This document shows, piece after piece, positions 16,407-26,360 of a DNA stretch of 57,554 nt. The DNA comes from Caldifarciminota bacterium (GTDB lineage Bacteria > Hydrothermota > Tepidihabitantia > Tepidihabitantales > DTDR01). Position 1 is the stretch's first letter. The number at the start of each line of letters is the position of its first letter. Position numbers and translations under genes: made by a program. The notes below the pieces were generated by a model. That model did no database searches. It had not been told where the DNA came from and saw only the letters and a list, made by a program, of their open reading frames with translations. The stretch lies in assembly GCA_025060715.1 (NCBI GenBank), contig JANXBG010000006.1, positions 1,867 to 59,420 on the forward strand, in the 5' to 3' direction.

Positions 16407-19316
16407 TTATTTCTTAATTATTATCAATTTTTTCTCATCTCTTATGAAATATATCCCTTTCTTTAACTTTTGGGTATTTTGTAATTTTCTACCGGTAATA
16501 TCATAGATAGCAATTTTTTTCTTTATTAAGTTTGTAAGATTTTCCGATTGGATATTTCTTAATTCGGGTTTTTTTATTGGAAAAATTGTATCCAAATTGG
16601 GAAGCCCGACCCAAACCCAGAATTCGTTTTCATTTTTACCTTTTAATAAAAAGACACCAAAACTATTGGCAACGATTGTTCCGCTTTTGCTACTTTTTAA
16701 ATAAGGACCTTTGGGAATTGTTTCTAAGGGAAGCCATTTATTATTATAAGGATTAAAGCACCAAAATTCTCTTGTTGAGCCACCTTTGATTGCGTAAATA
16801 ATGTTATCTTTTATTGCTAAACAACCACCATCTTTCACTTTTTTCTTCTTCTTTTCTATGGGATGTTGTAAAGGTAATGGTGGTAAAGATTCCCAGGTAT
16901 CCCTTTCAATTAGATAACGGAAAAAGTAGTTAGTGGGCGCTTGTAATAGATAAATGGCAGGAATACTTTCGCAGATAATTAAAGAGCTTCCTTCTTTAAA
17001 TCCTTTTTTAGTTGGTGGCTGTTTTATTGGTGACCAAGCTTTACTTATCGTATCAAAAACTAAAATTTCTTTTGTGTTATTACCTTTTAATAAATAAATT
17101 TTTCCATCATAAAATGTCAAATCTGAACCTTTTTTTACATTTTTCTCACCAGTAATTTCTGGCAGAGCTTCAAAACTTCTAGTGAAAATATCATAACGCC
17201 AAAATTCTCTTGTATTATTTCCTTTTATAAGATAGATGTATTTTTCACCATCAAAAACAAGCGAACCACCATCTTTTACATTCCTCTTTTTTCCTAGTAA
17301 ATAGGGAATAGGGTCTAAAATTTGCCAAAAACCCGTGTTAATATTATAGCAATAAAAATCATTTGTATTATTTCCTTTTAGGGCAAAGATTAAGGTATCA
17401 AAGGCTAATGCCATTGAGCTTCCCTTACCAACTTTCTTTTGGCTGGGTAATAAAGGCATATCTCTTAATAGATACCAATATTGTGAGCCTTTATTAAGAA
17501 TGAAAAATTGATTTTTGATACTATTGTTTATCGGATTTACATCACCATCTAAATTGACAAAAGCTAATATTTTAAAATTGCCCGAATCATTAAATGAAGA
17601 GGGTTGAAATTGAATTATTCTTTCTTCGTAAGGCAAAATATTGGAAACATAACTAGAATCATAATATAAAATTTGTCTATTCTTCATAATTTGAAAGTGG
17701 AGATAAAAAGAGATACTTATCTCACTATTGTTGCTAATTTTTAATTGAGGAATTATCTTCTTGCTTGTATCAAAAAGAATAACCCCTTTTGGTGATACTA
17801 TTTCTTTTAAGTGAATATCAACTCTACCGATAGAAAAAATTTTGGAAAGGGTATCATTATCTTTTAGAATATCATCAATAAGTTTTAAAGAGAAAGTTAT
17901 AAAATAATCACCTTCATTTTGGAAGTTATATTCTTTAAAATCCACAATTACTGAATCTAAGCCACAAATACTTTTAAATTGAGAATCCGCATAGATTTCT
18001 TGATTATTATTATTAAAAATTTTACAAAAAGCTTTAAAAGTATGATAGGTGTTAAAATAATTTTTAACTTCAATTTTGGGAGATAAGATTCCTTTTATAT
18101 TATATCTTTTTGGTAAAATAATTTTATTTATCCCAATATCGTAGGGTTGAGTGGTGGTGTAGAAAATTTCTGAATTACCTATTCGGTAATCATAAAAAAT
18201 AAGATGAAGGTAGTCTGAATTAATTCCGCAAATTTTTGGATAATAAACCGAACCGTTTGGATAGTTGTCGGGAATTTGAATTATCTCTTGCCAAATATTA
18301 TTTTCTTTTACTCTTAACCAAATTTTATAATAAGAAGTATTTTCTTGACCAAACCAAACAAGATATATTTTATTATTGTTATCAAAAGTTAAAAAGGGAT
18401 AAAAACGATAGCGATTTAAATTCTCATTAGCTCCAGCAATGGTATCAATATTTCCCCAATTGCCATTATTACTTTTATAACGATAGTAAATTCGGTAATA
18501 GACATTATTTTGTGGGTGATAGCCACACCAAGTGATATGAATATTATTTTCTTTATCAACAATAATTGTTGGATTATATTGAGAACGAGAAAACCCTTCG
18601 GAAATTAAAACCCTTTCTTCCCACACATTATTATTGTTTCTTCTCCTATAAAATATTTGATTAGAAGAAACTCCTGCTTCTCTTCCTTCCCAAACAATAT
18701 GAACATTATTATTTTGGTCAACAGCAATTGCAGAATAATATTTGTGGAAATTGCTGGTTGTGAGTATCATCGCTGGTTGCCAGCCCTGTTCATTTTTTTC
18801 TTTATAAAATACTTGATAAAAAGAATTATGACGTTTACAATAAGTTACGCCAATTCTTCCGTCACGAAAAATAGCGATAGAAGGCGGATATATGAAGTTA
18901 ACTGAACTATCAATAATTTCGCTATCGGTCCAGCGTCCAGAAGGTTCTTTTAATTTGTATCTTACATAATAATAATTATTTTTTGATACATATATTAAAT
19001 GGAGATTGTTTGAAGAGTCTAAAGCAATTGTTGGATAAAAGGCTATTTCATTATTTTTATCACTTAGACAATAATTTTCGCTAAATCCTGTTTTTGGCGA
19101 ATAAAATTTGTAATATATCTGAGGGGCAAGATAATTTAAATAAGGTGTATGATCATACCAAATAAAATGAATATTACCATTTTTATCAACTATTAAATTG
19201 TTACTATTATTAATTGATAATAAAGAAGAATAAAAATTATTAGAAATATTTACTGGAATTGTCCACCGAGAAAAAAATTGTGTAAATAAAGTTAAAAGAG
19301 CCAATCCCCACCACAT
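16407..19316 (-). CDS. Secreted two-propeller protein with kelch-like repeats and T9SS-like tail
   Basis: 969 residues. Signal-like N-terminus (about 1-16). About 25-390 is a sialidase/BNR-like propeller with repeats of the type NNIHITWCG, NNKIYLVWFG and NNVHIVWEG. About 395-610 holds two CARDB/Ig-like domains. About 620-900 has kelch-like repeats, each with KGNNT.EF..YD and a GGSLVFDG-type strand (four or more copies). The last 40 residues are a T9SS-like tail (IAIYDITGRKL...KGIYFIRDEKKLIIIKK). Likely a surface protein with binding rather than enzymatic function; ligand unknown. SD GGAGGGG before the ATG and its own promoter at 19343-19371. Confidence 0.82.
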   Translation of the reverse strand: MWWGLALLTLFTQFFSRWTIPVNISNNFYSSLLSINNSNNLIVDKNGNIHFIWYDHTPYLNYLAPQIYYKFYSPKTGFSENYCLSDKNNEIAFYPTIALDSSNNLHLIYVSKNNYYYVRYKLKEPSGRWTDSEIIDSSVNFIYPPSIAIFRDGRIGVTYCKRHNSFYQVFYKEKNEQGWQPAMILTTSNFHKYYSAIAVDQNNNVHIVWEGREAGVSSNQIFYRRRNNNNVWEERVLISEGFSRSQYNPTIIVDKENNIHITWCGYHPQNNVYYRIYYRYKSNNGNWGNIDTIAGANENLNRYRFYPFLTFDNNNKIYLVWFGQENTSYYKIWLRVKENNIWQEIIQIPDNYPNGSVYYPKICGINSDYLHLIFYDYRIGNSEIFYTTTQPYDIGINKIILPKRYNIKGILSPKIEVKNYFNTYHTFKAFCKIFNNNNQEIYADSQFKSICGLDSVIVDFKEYNFQNEGDYFITFSLKLIDDILKDNDTLSKIFSIGRVDIHLKEIVSPKGVILFDTSKKIIPQLKISNNSEISISFYLHFQIMKNRQILYYDSSYVSNILPYEERIIQFQPSSFNDSGNFKILAFVNLDGDVNPINNSIKNQFFILNKGSQYWYLLRDMPLLPSQKKVGKGSSMALAFDTLIFALKGNNTNDFYCYNINTGFWQILDPIPYLLGKKRNVKDGGSLVFDGEKYIYLIKGNNTREFWRYDIFTRSFEALPEITGEKNVKKGSDLTFYDGKIYLLKGNNTKEILVFDTISKAWSPIKQPPTKKGFKEGSSLIICESIPAIYLLQAPTNYFFRYLIERDTWESLPPLPLQHPIEKKKKKVKDGGCLAIKDNIIYAIKGGSTREFWCFNPYNNKWLPLETIPKGPYLKSSKSGTIVANSFGVFLLKGKNENEFWVWVGLPNLDTIFPIKKPELRNIQSENLTNLIKKKIAIYDITGRKLQNTQKLKKGIYFIRDEKKLIIIKK

Positions 19317-19342
19317 CCTTCCCCTCCTTTTTATTTATATTA

Positions 19343-19371
19343 ATTATAACTTAAAATCTTTAATTAGTCAA
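19343..19371 (-). promoter_or_regulatory. Promoter of the kelch-type cargo gene
   Basis: Minus strand TTGACT (19371-19366), 17 bp, TATAAT (19348-19343). It overlaps the 3' end of lpxB, so the cargo gene can be expressed apart from the upstream operon. Confidence 0.75.
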
Positions 19372-20442
19372 TATCTTAACGATAATATTTTTTGCTATTT
19401 CTTTTTTATTATTTAAAATTTTTTTGAGTCTTGAAAGACAAGGTTGATAATTAAGTCTATTATCTAAAATCTCTTTTGCCTTTTGATAGACAATTTCTAA
19501 TTTTGGATTGATAAATTCTAAGAATATTTTTTCTTTTAATAAAATATTTGGTAATGAAAAATATTTAGTTTTTATCAGAAATTTACCAATTAATAAGGTA
19601 AAAAAAGAAGGAAAATAAATACTAATAAACGGTTTATCCAAAAGAGCAATTTCTAAAGTTGCTGTTCCTAAGCAGGTTAATACTAAATCAGAAACAGAAA
19701 TTAATTCATAATGGTTTTCATAAATTAATGGTAGATCTAAAAAATTATCTTTATAATTTAAACCTTTTAATGCTAAAATAAATGCTTTGATTTTAAAATC
19801 TTTATTTAATTTATCATAAACTTTTAAAAAGAAAAGCAGATTTTTCTTTATTATCTCATTTCTTGAGCCAGGCATTAAAATTAAAACCTTTTCATCTTTT
19901 ATATTGTATTTTTCTTTAATCTCTTCTTTTGTTAAATTAGTTTTTATAATTTCTAATAAAGGATTTCCTACATAAATTGCTTTTAATTTTAATTTCTTAT
20001 AAAATTCCTTTTCAAAAGGAAAGAGGCAGATCATTTTATCTACATATTTTTTCAAAATTTTGTATCTAAATTTTCCCCATGCCCAAATTTGTGGTGGTGC
20101 GAAATAGACAATTTTTAACTTCTCATTTTTAATTCTTTTTATTAAAGGAAGATTAAAACCGGGAAAAGAAATTGGAATAAAAATATCTGGTTTTATTTCT
20201 TTTATTTTTCTTTCAATCTCTTTTAGATGGTAAAAAAGAGAAAAAGATTTCTTTATTCCTTCATAAAATCCAACTACTGGAAAATTTTTGCTATCAAATA
20301 ATAATTGAAAATTACCCTTTATGTTTTCTTTATTGCCAATTACATATAATTGAATATCTGGGTATAATTTATTAAAATTCTCTATAAGGTAATTTAAATA
20401 TAAATCGCCAGAAGGTTCGCCAGATAGAAGAAGTATTTTCAA
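19360..20442 (-). CDS. lpxB: Lipid-A-disaccharide synthase
   Basis: 360 residues, usual length for this GT19 enzyme, which joins UDP-2,3-diacylglucosamine to lipid X with release of UDP. LLLSGEPSGDLY (4-15) is the family's N-terminal signature; FAPPQIWAWGKFR (about 114-126), ILMPGSRNEI and TCLGTATLEIAL (about 254-265) are the conserved nucleotide- and acceptor-site motifs. It shows that the organism makes lipid A and therefore has an LPS-type outer membrane. The ATG overlaps the stop of the MFS gene by 4 bases; no other lpx genes are near, which is unusual. Confidence 0.92.
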   Translation of the reverse strand: MKILLLSGEPSGDLYLNYLIENFNKLYPDIQLYVIGNKENIKGNFQLLFDSKNFPVVGFYEGIKKSFSLFYHLKEIERKIKEIKPDIFIPISFPGFNLPLIKRIKNEKLKIVYFAPPQIWAWGKFRYKILKKYVDKMICLFPFEKEFYKKLKLKAIYVGNPLLEIIKTNLTKEEIKEKYNIKDEKVLILMPGSRNEIIKKNLLFFLKVYDKLNKDFKIKAFILALKGLNYKDNFLDLPLIYENHYELISVSDLVLTCLGTATLEIALLDKPFISIYFPSFFTLLIGKFLIKTKYFSLPNILLKEKIFLEFINPKLEIVYQKAKEILDNRLNYQPCLSRLKKILNNKKEIAKNIIVKILTN

Positions 20443-21641
20443 ATAATATTAATTTTTTTTGGATGTTTAATTAAAAAAGTAGTTATCGCTCCTAAAAGGC
20501 AAAGAATCCCAGCGGTAATAAATGCTAAATCATAACTTTTAGTTTTTTCCAGAATTTGAGGCATAAAGATGTTACCAATAAGTCCACCAATTCCACAACC
20601 ATTGAATACTAATCCGTAGTTCATTCCAACATTTTTTATTCCGTAAAAATCAGCAATAACTGCGGGAAAAACTCCTAAATATCCACCGAAACATAAACCT
20701 ACTAAGGGAATACCTATCCAGTAATAAGAAGGAAAAGAAGGAATTATTATATATAATATAACAGCTATTCCACAAATTAAAAATATAAAAAATAGAGTTT
20801 TCATTCTACCAATTAAATCGGAAACTTTTCCCCAAAAAACTCTACCGAGGGCATTAAAAATTGCTAAAATGCCCACTGCGAAAGCTGCTTTCTCTTTTGT
20901 TAGTCCGGCTAACTCTTGGCCAATTGGCGATGCTTGACCAATTATCATTAAACCTGTGGCACAACCAAGAAAATAAATAAACCAAATTAGATAAAATTGA
21001 TAAGTTTTAAATATCTCGGAAGGTGAATAATCATAAGAGTTTATTGGGGATTTAGACAGCGATGTCGGAATTTCTACAACATATCCTTCAGGCGGATTTT
21101 TTAAAATTAAAGAACCAATTGTTATTAAAATTAAAAAAGAGATTCCTAAAACAATGAAGGTGTTAAAAATGTTGATATTATCAATTAATACACGTGATAT
21201 TTGGGCAATAATAAAAGTGCCACTAGCTAAGCCAGCCACTGAAATTCCTGTAATCAATCCCCGCATATCGGGAAACCATTTAGCACCAACAGAAATGGCA
21301 CTCACATAACTTAATCCTAATCCAATGGCAGATAATATTCCGTAAGATAATAAGATTCCTAAAAAAGATTTAATAACTCCCGAAAGAATAAGTCCTAAAC
21401 CAAAAAGAATACCACCGGTTAGGGAAACAATTTTTGGTCCTTTTTTATCTTGCCATCGACCACCAATTATCGTCGTTAAAGCAGAAATTGATACTGCAAA
21501 AGCATAAGGTAAGGTTGCTTGCGTGGGTGTTAAGTTTTTTTCTTGCAAAGGTTTTCTAAAAACACTCCAAGCATGGAGAGCACCTAAACATATTTGGATT
21601 AACAGAATGCCAATTATTATAAACCAGCGATTTCTAACCAT
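20439..21641 (-). CDS. OFA-family MFS transporter, copy 1
   Basis: 400 residues, 12 predicted membrane segments, major facilitator superfamily of the oxalate/formate antiporter (OFA) group. CLGALHAWSVFRKPL (19-33) is the OFA N-terminal motif, GGRWQDKKGPK (about 60-70) is MFS motif A, and GRVFWGKVSDLIGRMK is the motif-A copy in the second half. It differs from copy 2 (23139-24341) at a minority of positions throughout. Members move monocarboxylates such as oxalate, formate, pyruvate or lactate. Next to malic enzyme and acs, import or exchange of small organic acids is likely. Substrate not determined. A 63-bp gap separates it from the malic enzyme gene. Confidence 0.88.
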   Translation of the reverse strand: MVRNRWFIIIGILLIQICLGALHAWSVFRKPLQEKNLTPTQATLPYAFAVSISALTTIIGGRWQDKKGPKIVSLTGGILFGLGLILSGVIKSFLGILLSYGILSAIGLGLSYVSAISVGAKWFPDMRGLITGISVAGLASGTFIIAQISRVLIDNINIFNTFIVLGISFLILITIGSLILKNPPEGYVVEIPTSLSKSPINSYDYSPSEIFKTYQFYLIWFIYFLGCATGLMIIGQASPIGQELAGLTKEKAAFAVGILAIFNALGRVFWGKVSDLIGRMKTLFFIFLICGIAVILYIIIPSFPSYYWIGIPLVGLCFGGYLGVFPAVIADFYGIKNVGMNYGLVFNGCGIGGLIGNIFMPQILEKTKSYDLAFITAGILCLLGAITTFLIKHPKKINII

Positions 21642-21704
21642 AGATTATTTAGACTTTAACAAACCTACTCTACGAACTAAAAAGATAATGATTTTATTAA
21701 ATAG

Positions 21705-23138
21705 TTATTTCAATAATTCTTTTGGTGGTTTTTTGATAAATCCTTTTTTCATTAAAAATTGGATTTCTTTTCTTGCTTCTTTAATAGTTTCCCAGGCTTT
21801 TTTGAATAAACTATCTCTATCCATTATAATTCTGGCAACACCTTGTTCAATTGCTTTCATACCAACTGCTACTGCTTCTCTGGGGAAAACTTCCCAATCA
21901 TCCATTGTCGGAATTATATAATCTTCTCTTAGACCTTTATCTTCGGCAATTTTTGCCAATTCTTCGGCAGCGGCAATACACATTTCATCAGTAATTGTTT
22001 TTGCATTCACATCCAAAGTTCCTCTGAAAATTCCAGGAAAACCTAAAGAATTGTTAATCTGGTTAGGAAAATCACTTCTACCGGTGGCAACAATTCTTGC
22101 TCCGGCTTCTTTTGCTTCCCAGGGCCAAATTTCCGGTATAGGATTAGCACAAGCAAATACAATCGCATCTTTTGCCATTCTTGCTATCCATTCTTTTTTA
22201 ATTACATCTGGTCCAGGAGTTGACATTCCAATACAAACATCAACACCTTCTAGGGCTTCGGCAATACCACCCGTTCTTCCTTCTCCATTAGTATTAAGAC
22301 AAATTTCCCATTTCTCTTTCCAATACTCTTTATTTTCTTCGATATCGGTTCTTCCTTTATGAAGTATTCCTTTGGAATCTACCATTATAATATTTTTAGG
22401 ATTTACACCACCTTTTATTAAAATCCTTGCACCACAAATATTAGAAGCTCCAGCACCGATCATCGCGATTTTCACTTTATCAATTGATTTACCAACAATC
22501 TTTAAAGCATTAATAAGACCAGCATAAACAACAGTAGCAGTTCCTTGTTGATCGTCATGCCAAACAGGAATATCTAATTCTTTTCTTAAAACATCTAAAA
22601 TGTAAAAGCATTTTGGTTGGGCAATATCTTCTAAGTTATAACCACCAAAGGAGGGTTCTAAAAGTTTAGCAACTTCGATAAATTTATCTGGGTCTTTTGT
22701 TCTTACGGCAATCGCTACTGCATCGACACCACCAAGATATTTAAAGAGTAATGCTTTTCCTTCCATTACTGGCAAAGAAGCTTCTGGTCCAATATCACCA
22801 AGCCCTAAAACTCTTGTGCCATCAGTTAAGACCGCTATTAAATTTGCCCGATTAGTATGTTCCCAAACTTTTTCGGGATTTTTAAATATATCTTTACAAG
22901 GTTCAGCAACTCCTGGGGTATACCAAATAGCAAAATCATCGAAACTGGTTATTGCACATTTAGCAGTGATTTTTACTTTACCTTTATAAAAAGGATGAAG
23001 CTTTAAGGCCTGTTCAGCAGGTTTTTTGGCCTTTGCTAAAAGTTCTTCTTTTGTTAAAATTTTTTCTTTTACTTTTTTTATGACTCTTTTTTTAACTTTC
23101 TTTTTAATTTGTTTTTTTATCTTTTTTGCTTTTTTCAT
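21705..23138 (-). CDS. NAD(P)-dependent malic enzyme
   Basis: 477 residues. Decarboxylates malate to pyruvate and CO2. Catalytic core from about 38: YTPGVAEPC, LTDGTRVLGLGDIGP (about 105-119), MEGKALLFK with the catalytic Lys, WHDDQQGTA (about 193-201) binding the divalent metal, and IGAGASNICGARIL for the dinucleotide. A striking extra feature is the N-terminal 30 residues, which are mostly Lys (MKKAKKIKKQIKKKVKKR...). The start is supported by AGGAG ending 7 nt before the ATG, inside the end of the upstream gene. Lies between the two OFA transporters, which suggests a malate/pyruvate exchange module. Confidence 0.93.
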   Translation of the reverse strand: MKKAKKIKKQIKKKVKKRVIKKVKEKILTKEELLAKAKKPAEQALKLHPFYKGKVKITAKCAITSFDDFAIWYTPGVAEPCKDIFKNPEKVWEHTNRANLIAVLTDGTRVLGLGDIGPEASLPVMEGKALLFKYLGGVDAVAIAVRTKDPDKFIEVAKLLEPSFGGYNLEDIAQPKCFYILDVLRKELDIPVWHDDQQGTATVVYAGLINALKIVGKSIDKVKIAMIGAGASNICGARILIKGGVNPKNIIMVDSKGILHKGRTDIEENKEYWKEKWEICLNTNGEGRTGGIAEALEGVDVCIGMSTPGPDVIKKEWIARMAKDAIVFACANPIPEIWPWEAKEAGARIVATGRSDFPNQINNSLGFPGIFRGTLDVNAKTITDEMCIAAAEELAKIAEDKGLREDYIIPTMDDWEVFPREAVAVGMKAIEQGVARIIMDRDSLFKKAWETIKEARKEIQFLMKKGFIKKPPKELLK

Positions 23139-24341
23139 TTATTCACTCCTTTTTGGTTGTTTAATTAAAAAAGTAATTATTGCTCCTAAAATACATAAAA
23201 TGCCAGCAACAACAAAGGCTAAATTATAACTTTTTGTCCTTTCTAAAACTTGAGGAGCAAAAATATTACCTAAAAGTCCACCAACACCATAGGCAGTAAA
23301 TACCAGTCCGTAATTCATCCCAACATTTTTTGTTCCGTAAAAATCAGCAGTCACTGCGGGAAATACTGCTAAATAACCACCAAAACATAAACCTATTAAA
23401 GATACCCCTATCCAGTAATAAAAAGGAAGTAAAGGAATTATAGTATAAAGAAACACAGCAATACCACAAATAAGAAACATTAAGAAAAGGGTTTTCATTC
23501 TACCAATCCAATCGGAAACTCTTCCCCAGAATATTCTACCAAAAGCATTGAAAATTGCCAAAAGACTTACAGCAAAAGCTGCGGTCTCTTTCGTTAATCC
23601 CGCCAATTCTTGACCAATTGGAGAAGTTTGACCAATTATCATTAAACCAGTAGCACAGCCAAAAAAATAAATAAGCCAAATTAAATAGAATTGATGAGTT
23701 TTGAGCATTTCTGAAGGTAAATAGCTATAAATAGTTGCTTTAGATGTTGGCGGCGGTGTCCAACCTTCTGGTTTATATCCTTCAGGAGGATTTTTTAAAA
23801 TTAAGGCACCAATTATTACTAAAATTAAAAAAGAGATTCCTAAAACAATAAAGGTATTAAAAACATTGATAGTATCAATTAAGCTACGAGCAATCGGTGC
23901 AACAATTAAAGCACCTGCACCAAAACCAGCAACAGCTATTCCAGTAATTAATCCGCGCATATCGGGAAACCATTTGACACCAACCGAAATTGGACAAACA
24001 TAAGCAAGACCAATTCCAATGCCTGATAATATTCCATAAGATAATAAAATTCCTAAAAAGGATTTTGTAAGTCCAGAAAGAATAAGCCCTGAGCCAAGAA
24101 GAATACCGCCGGTTATTGCTACAATTCTTGGCCCTTTTTTATCCTGCCATCTGCCTCCAAGAATTGTTGATAAAGCAAAAGATATTAAAACAAAGGCAAA
24201 AGGTAAAGTTGCTTGAGTTGGAGTTAAATTTAATGGTTCACCTTGAAGAGGTTTTCTGAACACGCTCCAAGCATAAATAGCACCTAAACATAATTGAATT
24301 AAAACAGCACCTATCATTACAAACCAACGACCTTTAGACAT
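23139..24341 (-). CDS. OFA-family MFS transporter, copy 2
   Basis: 400 residues, 12 predicted membrane segments. CLGAIYAWSVFRKPLQGE (residues 19-36) is the OFA signature; motif A GGRWQDKKGPR; second-half copy GRIFWGRVSDWIGRMK. Collinear with copy 1 with almost no gaps; the main difference is the central loop (PEGWTPPPTSKATIYS). It ends one base before the malic enzyme ATG, so transporter and enzyme are tightly coupled. Lies 33 bases downstream of acs. Pyruvate, lactate, formate or acetate are all possible substrates. Confidence 0.88.
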   Translation of the reverse strand: MSKGRWFVMIGAVLIQLCLGAIYAWSVFRKPLQGEPLNLTPTQATLPFAFVLISFALSTILGGRWQDKKGPRIVAITGGILLGSGLILSGLTKSFLGILLSYGILSGIGIGLAYVCPISVGVKWFPDMRGLITGIAVAGFGAGALIVAPIARSLIDTINVFNTFIVLGISFLILVIIGALILKNPPEGYKPEGWTPPPTSKATIYSYLPSEMLKTHQFYLIWLIYFFGCATGLMIIGQTSPIGQELAGLTKETAAFAVSLLAIFNAFGRIFWGRVSDWIGRMKTLFLMFLICGIAVFLYTIIPLLPFYYWIGVSLIGLCFGGYLAVFPAVTADFYGTKNVGMNYGLVFTAYGVGGLLGNIFAPQVLERTKSYNLAFVVAGILCILGAIITFLIKQPKRSE

Positions 24342-24374
24342 TAGAGAACCCTCCGATAGTTATTTATTTTATTC

Positions 24375-26276
24375 CTATTCTTCTAAAGTAGAGGTATCAC
24401 CAAGTGGTAAACCAAGTTCTTGTGCTTTTAATAGTCTTCTCATTATCTTACCACTTCTTGTTTTCGGTAACTTGTCGCGGAATTCAATTTCTTCGGGTCG
24501 GGCAATTGGTCCAATCTCTTTTGCCACCCATTCTTTTAACTCATTTTTAAGCTCTTCTGATGGTTGATATCCTATCTTTAATACAACAAAGGCTTTAGGC
24601 ACATCTCCTTTTATTTCGTGAGGAATACCGATTACTGCTGCTTCCGCGACTGCTGGATGAGAAACTAACGCACTTTCTATCTCAGCAGTTCCTAATCTGT
24701 GACCAGCAACATTAAGTACCTCGTCTGCTCTTCCTCTAAACCAAAAATAACCATCTTCATCGATGGTGCAAGAGTCTCCTGTTAAATAAACATTTGGAAA
24801 TCTTGACCAATAGACTTGTTTATATCTTTCTGGGTCTTTATATAAAGTTCTTAACATTGATGGCCAGGGAGAAGTAAGAACAGCAAAGCCATTTTCATTT
24901 GGTTTTATTCTATTACCTTCCGAAGTATAAACATCTGCATTATATCCTGGCAATGGTTTTGTTCCTGAACCAGGTTTTAATGGTGTGATCGGTAATGGTG
25001 AGATAACAAAAGCACCAGTTTCAGTTTGCCACCAAGTATCCATTATCGGGCATCTTTCTTTACCGATATGTTTATAATACCATCGCCAAGCTTCCGGATT
25101 GATTGGTTCACCAACCGATCCAAGGAGTCTTAAAGTGGATAAGTTATATTTATTTGCCCATTGTTCACCAAATCTCATATGCATTCTGATAGCAGTTGGT
25201 GAGGTATATAAAATAGTTACTCCTTCTCTTTCAATTATCTTCCACCATCTGCCCGGATCAGGATAGTCAGGTGCGCCTTCATATAGAACTGAAGTTGCTC
25301 CCAGCATTAATGGTGCGTAAACAATATAACTATGACCGGTAACCCAACCAATGTCTGCGGCACACCACCAGATATCATCATCTTTTATATCAAATACATA
25401 TTTCATCGTAGTATAAGTACCAACTGCATAACCACCATGAACATGGACAACTCCTTTTGGTTTGCCGGTTGTTCCAGAAGTGTAAAGAATGTATAGCATA
25501 TCTTCAGAATCCATAATTTCTGTTTCACAATAATCACTTTCTTTTTCAGTAAGCTCATGCCACCATAAATCTCTTCCTTCTTTCATCGGAACATCTTCGC
25601 CGGTTCTTTTGTAGACAATAACTTTTTCAATTGTTGGGCATTCTTTTAAGGCTTCGTCAGAATTTGCTTTTAAAGGCACAATTTTTCCTCGCCGATAACC
25701 ACCATCAGCAGTAATCAATATCTTTGCTTCAGCATCGTTAATCCTATCTTTTAAAGCTTGTGCAGAAAAACCAGAAAAGACAACCGAATGAATAGCGCCA
25801 ATTTTAGCACAGGCAAGCATCGCTATTGGTAATTGAGGAATCATTGGTAAATAAATAGTAACCCGGTCCCCCTTCTTCACACCAAGTTTCTTTAAAGCAT
25901 TGGCTAATTTATTTACCTCTTTGTAAAGTCTATAATAAGACCAATAATCAACCTCTCCAGGCTCACTTTCATAAATATAGGCAACCTTATTTTTTCGGTA
26001 AGTTTTAATATGGCGGTCAAGAGCATTATGAACGATATTAATCTTTCCGTTAATAAACCATTTGGCAAAAGGCAATTCCCATTCTAATACCTTTGTCCAG
26101 GGAGCAAACCATTCTAATTCTTTTGCGTGTTCTTCCCACCACCATTCAATATTTTTCCGTGACCTCTCTAAAAGTTCGTCAAGAGTTTCGATTCCGTGTT
26201 TATCCATAAATTTCTTAATGTTACTATTTTCTACTAGTTCTTTGGGTGGATAGTATATTTCTTTCTCCTGCGCCAT
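24375..26276 (-). CDS. acs: Acetate--CoA ligase (AMP-forming)
   Basis: 633 residues, normal for acetyl-CoA synthetase. Acetate + CoA + ATP gives acetyl-CoA, AMP and PPi. ANL-superfamily motifs: [19 protein letters not shown] (about 265-283), [10 protein letters not shown] with the adenine-binding region, YLTGDSC, and the C-terminal [12 protein letters not shown] with the lysine that is acetylated in enterics. N-terminal acs domain [27 protein letters not shown] 6 nt before the ATG. Upstream lies a 20-bp inverted repeat in the leader. With the OFA transporters and malic enzyme it suggests uptake and activation of small acids. Confidence 0.95.
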   Translation of the reverse strand: MAQEKEIYYPPKELVENSNIKKFMDKHGIETLDELLERSRKNIEWWWEEHAKELEWFAPWTKVLEWELPFAKWFINGKINIVHNALDRHIKTYRKNKVAYIYESEPGEVDYWSYYRLYKEVNKLANALKKLGVKKGDRVTIYLPMIPQLPIAMLACAKIGAIHSVVFSGFSAQALKDRINDAEAKILITADGGYRRGKIVPLKANSDEALKECPTIEKVIVYKRTGEDVPMKEGRDLWWHELTEKESDYCETEIMDSEDMLYILYTSGTTGKPKGVVHVHGGYAVGTYTTMKYVFDIKDDDIWWCAADIGWVTGHSYIVYAPLMLGATSVLYEGAPDYPDPGRWWKIIEREGVTILYTSPTAIRMHMRFGEQWANKYNLSTLRLLGSVGEPINPEAWRWYYKHIGKERCPIMDTWWQTETGAFVISPLPITPLKPGSGTKPLPGYNADVYTSEGNRIKPNENGFAVLTSPWPSMLRTLYKDPERYKQVYWSRFPNVYLTGDSCTIDEDGYFWFRGRADEVLNVAGHRLGTAEIESALVSHPAVAEAAVIGIPHEIKGDVPKAFVVLKIGYQPSEELKNELKEWVAKEIGPIARPEEIEFRDKLPKTRSGKIMRRLLKAQELGLPLGDTSTLEE

Positions 26277-26288
26277 ATTTTCCTCCTT

Positions 26289-26349
26289 TTTTTAAAAGAA
26301 TTTTTGTATTTTTAATTTTTTTTATATTTTACAAAAATTCTTTTAAAAA
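26289..26349 (-). terminator. 20-bp perfect inverted repeat in the FTR-acs junction
   Basis: Arms at 26289-26308 and 26330-26349 are perfect reverse complements (core AAAAGAATTTTTGTA / TACAAAAATTCTTTT) around a 21-nt A/T loop. It lies after the stop of the FTR gene (26361) and ends 3 nt from the acs Shine-Dalgarno. The arms are nearly all A/T, which is atypical for an intrinsic terminator; RNA processing or a bidirectional terminator for separating the two operons are options. Call uncertain. Confidence 0.45.
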
Positions 26350-26360
26350 TCAATTTATTA

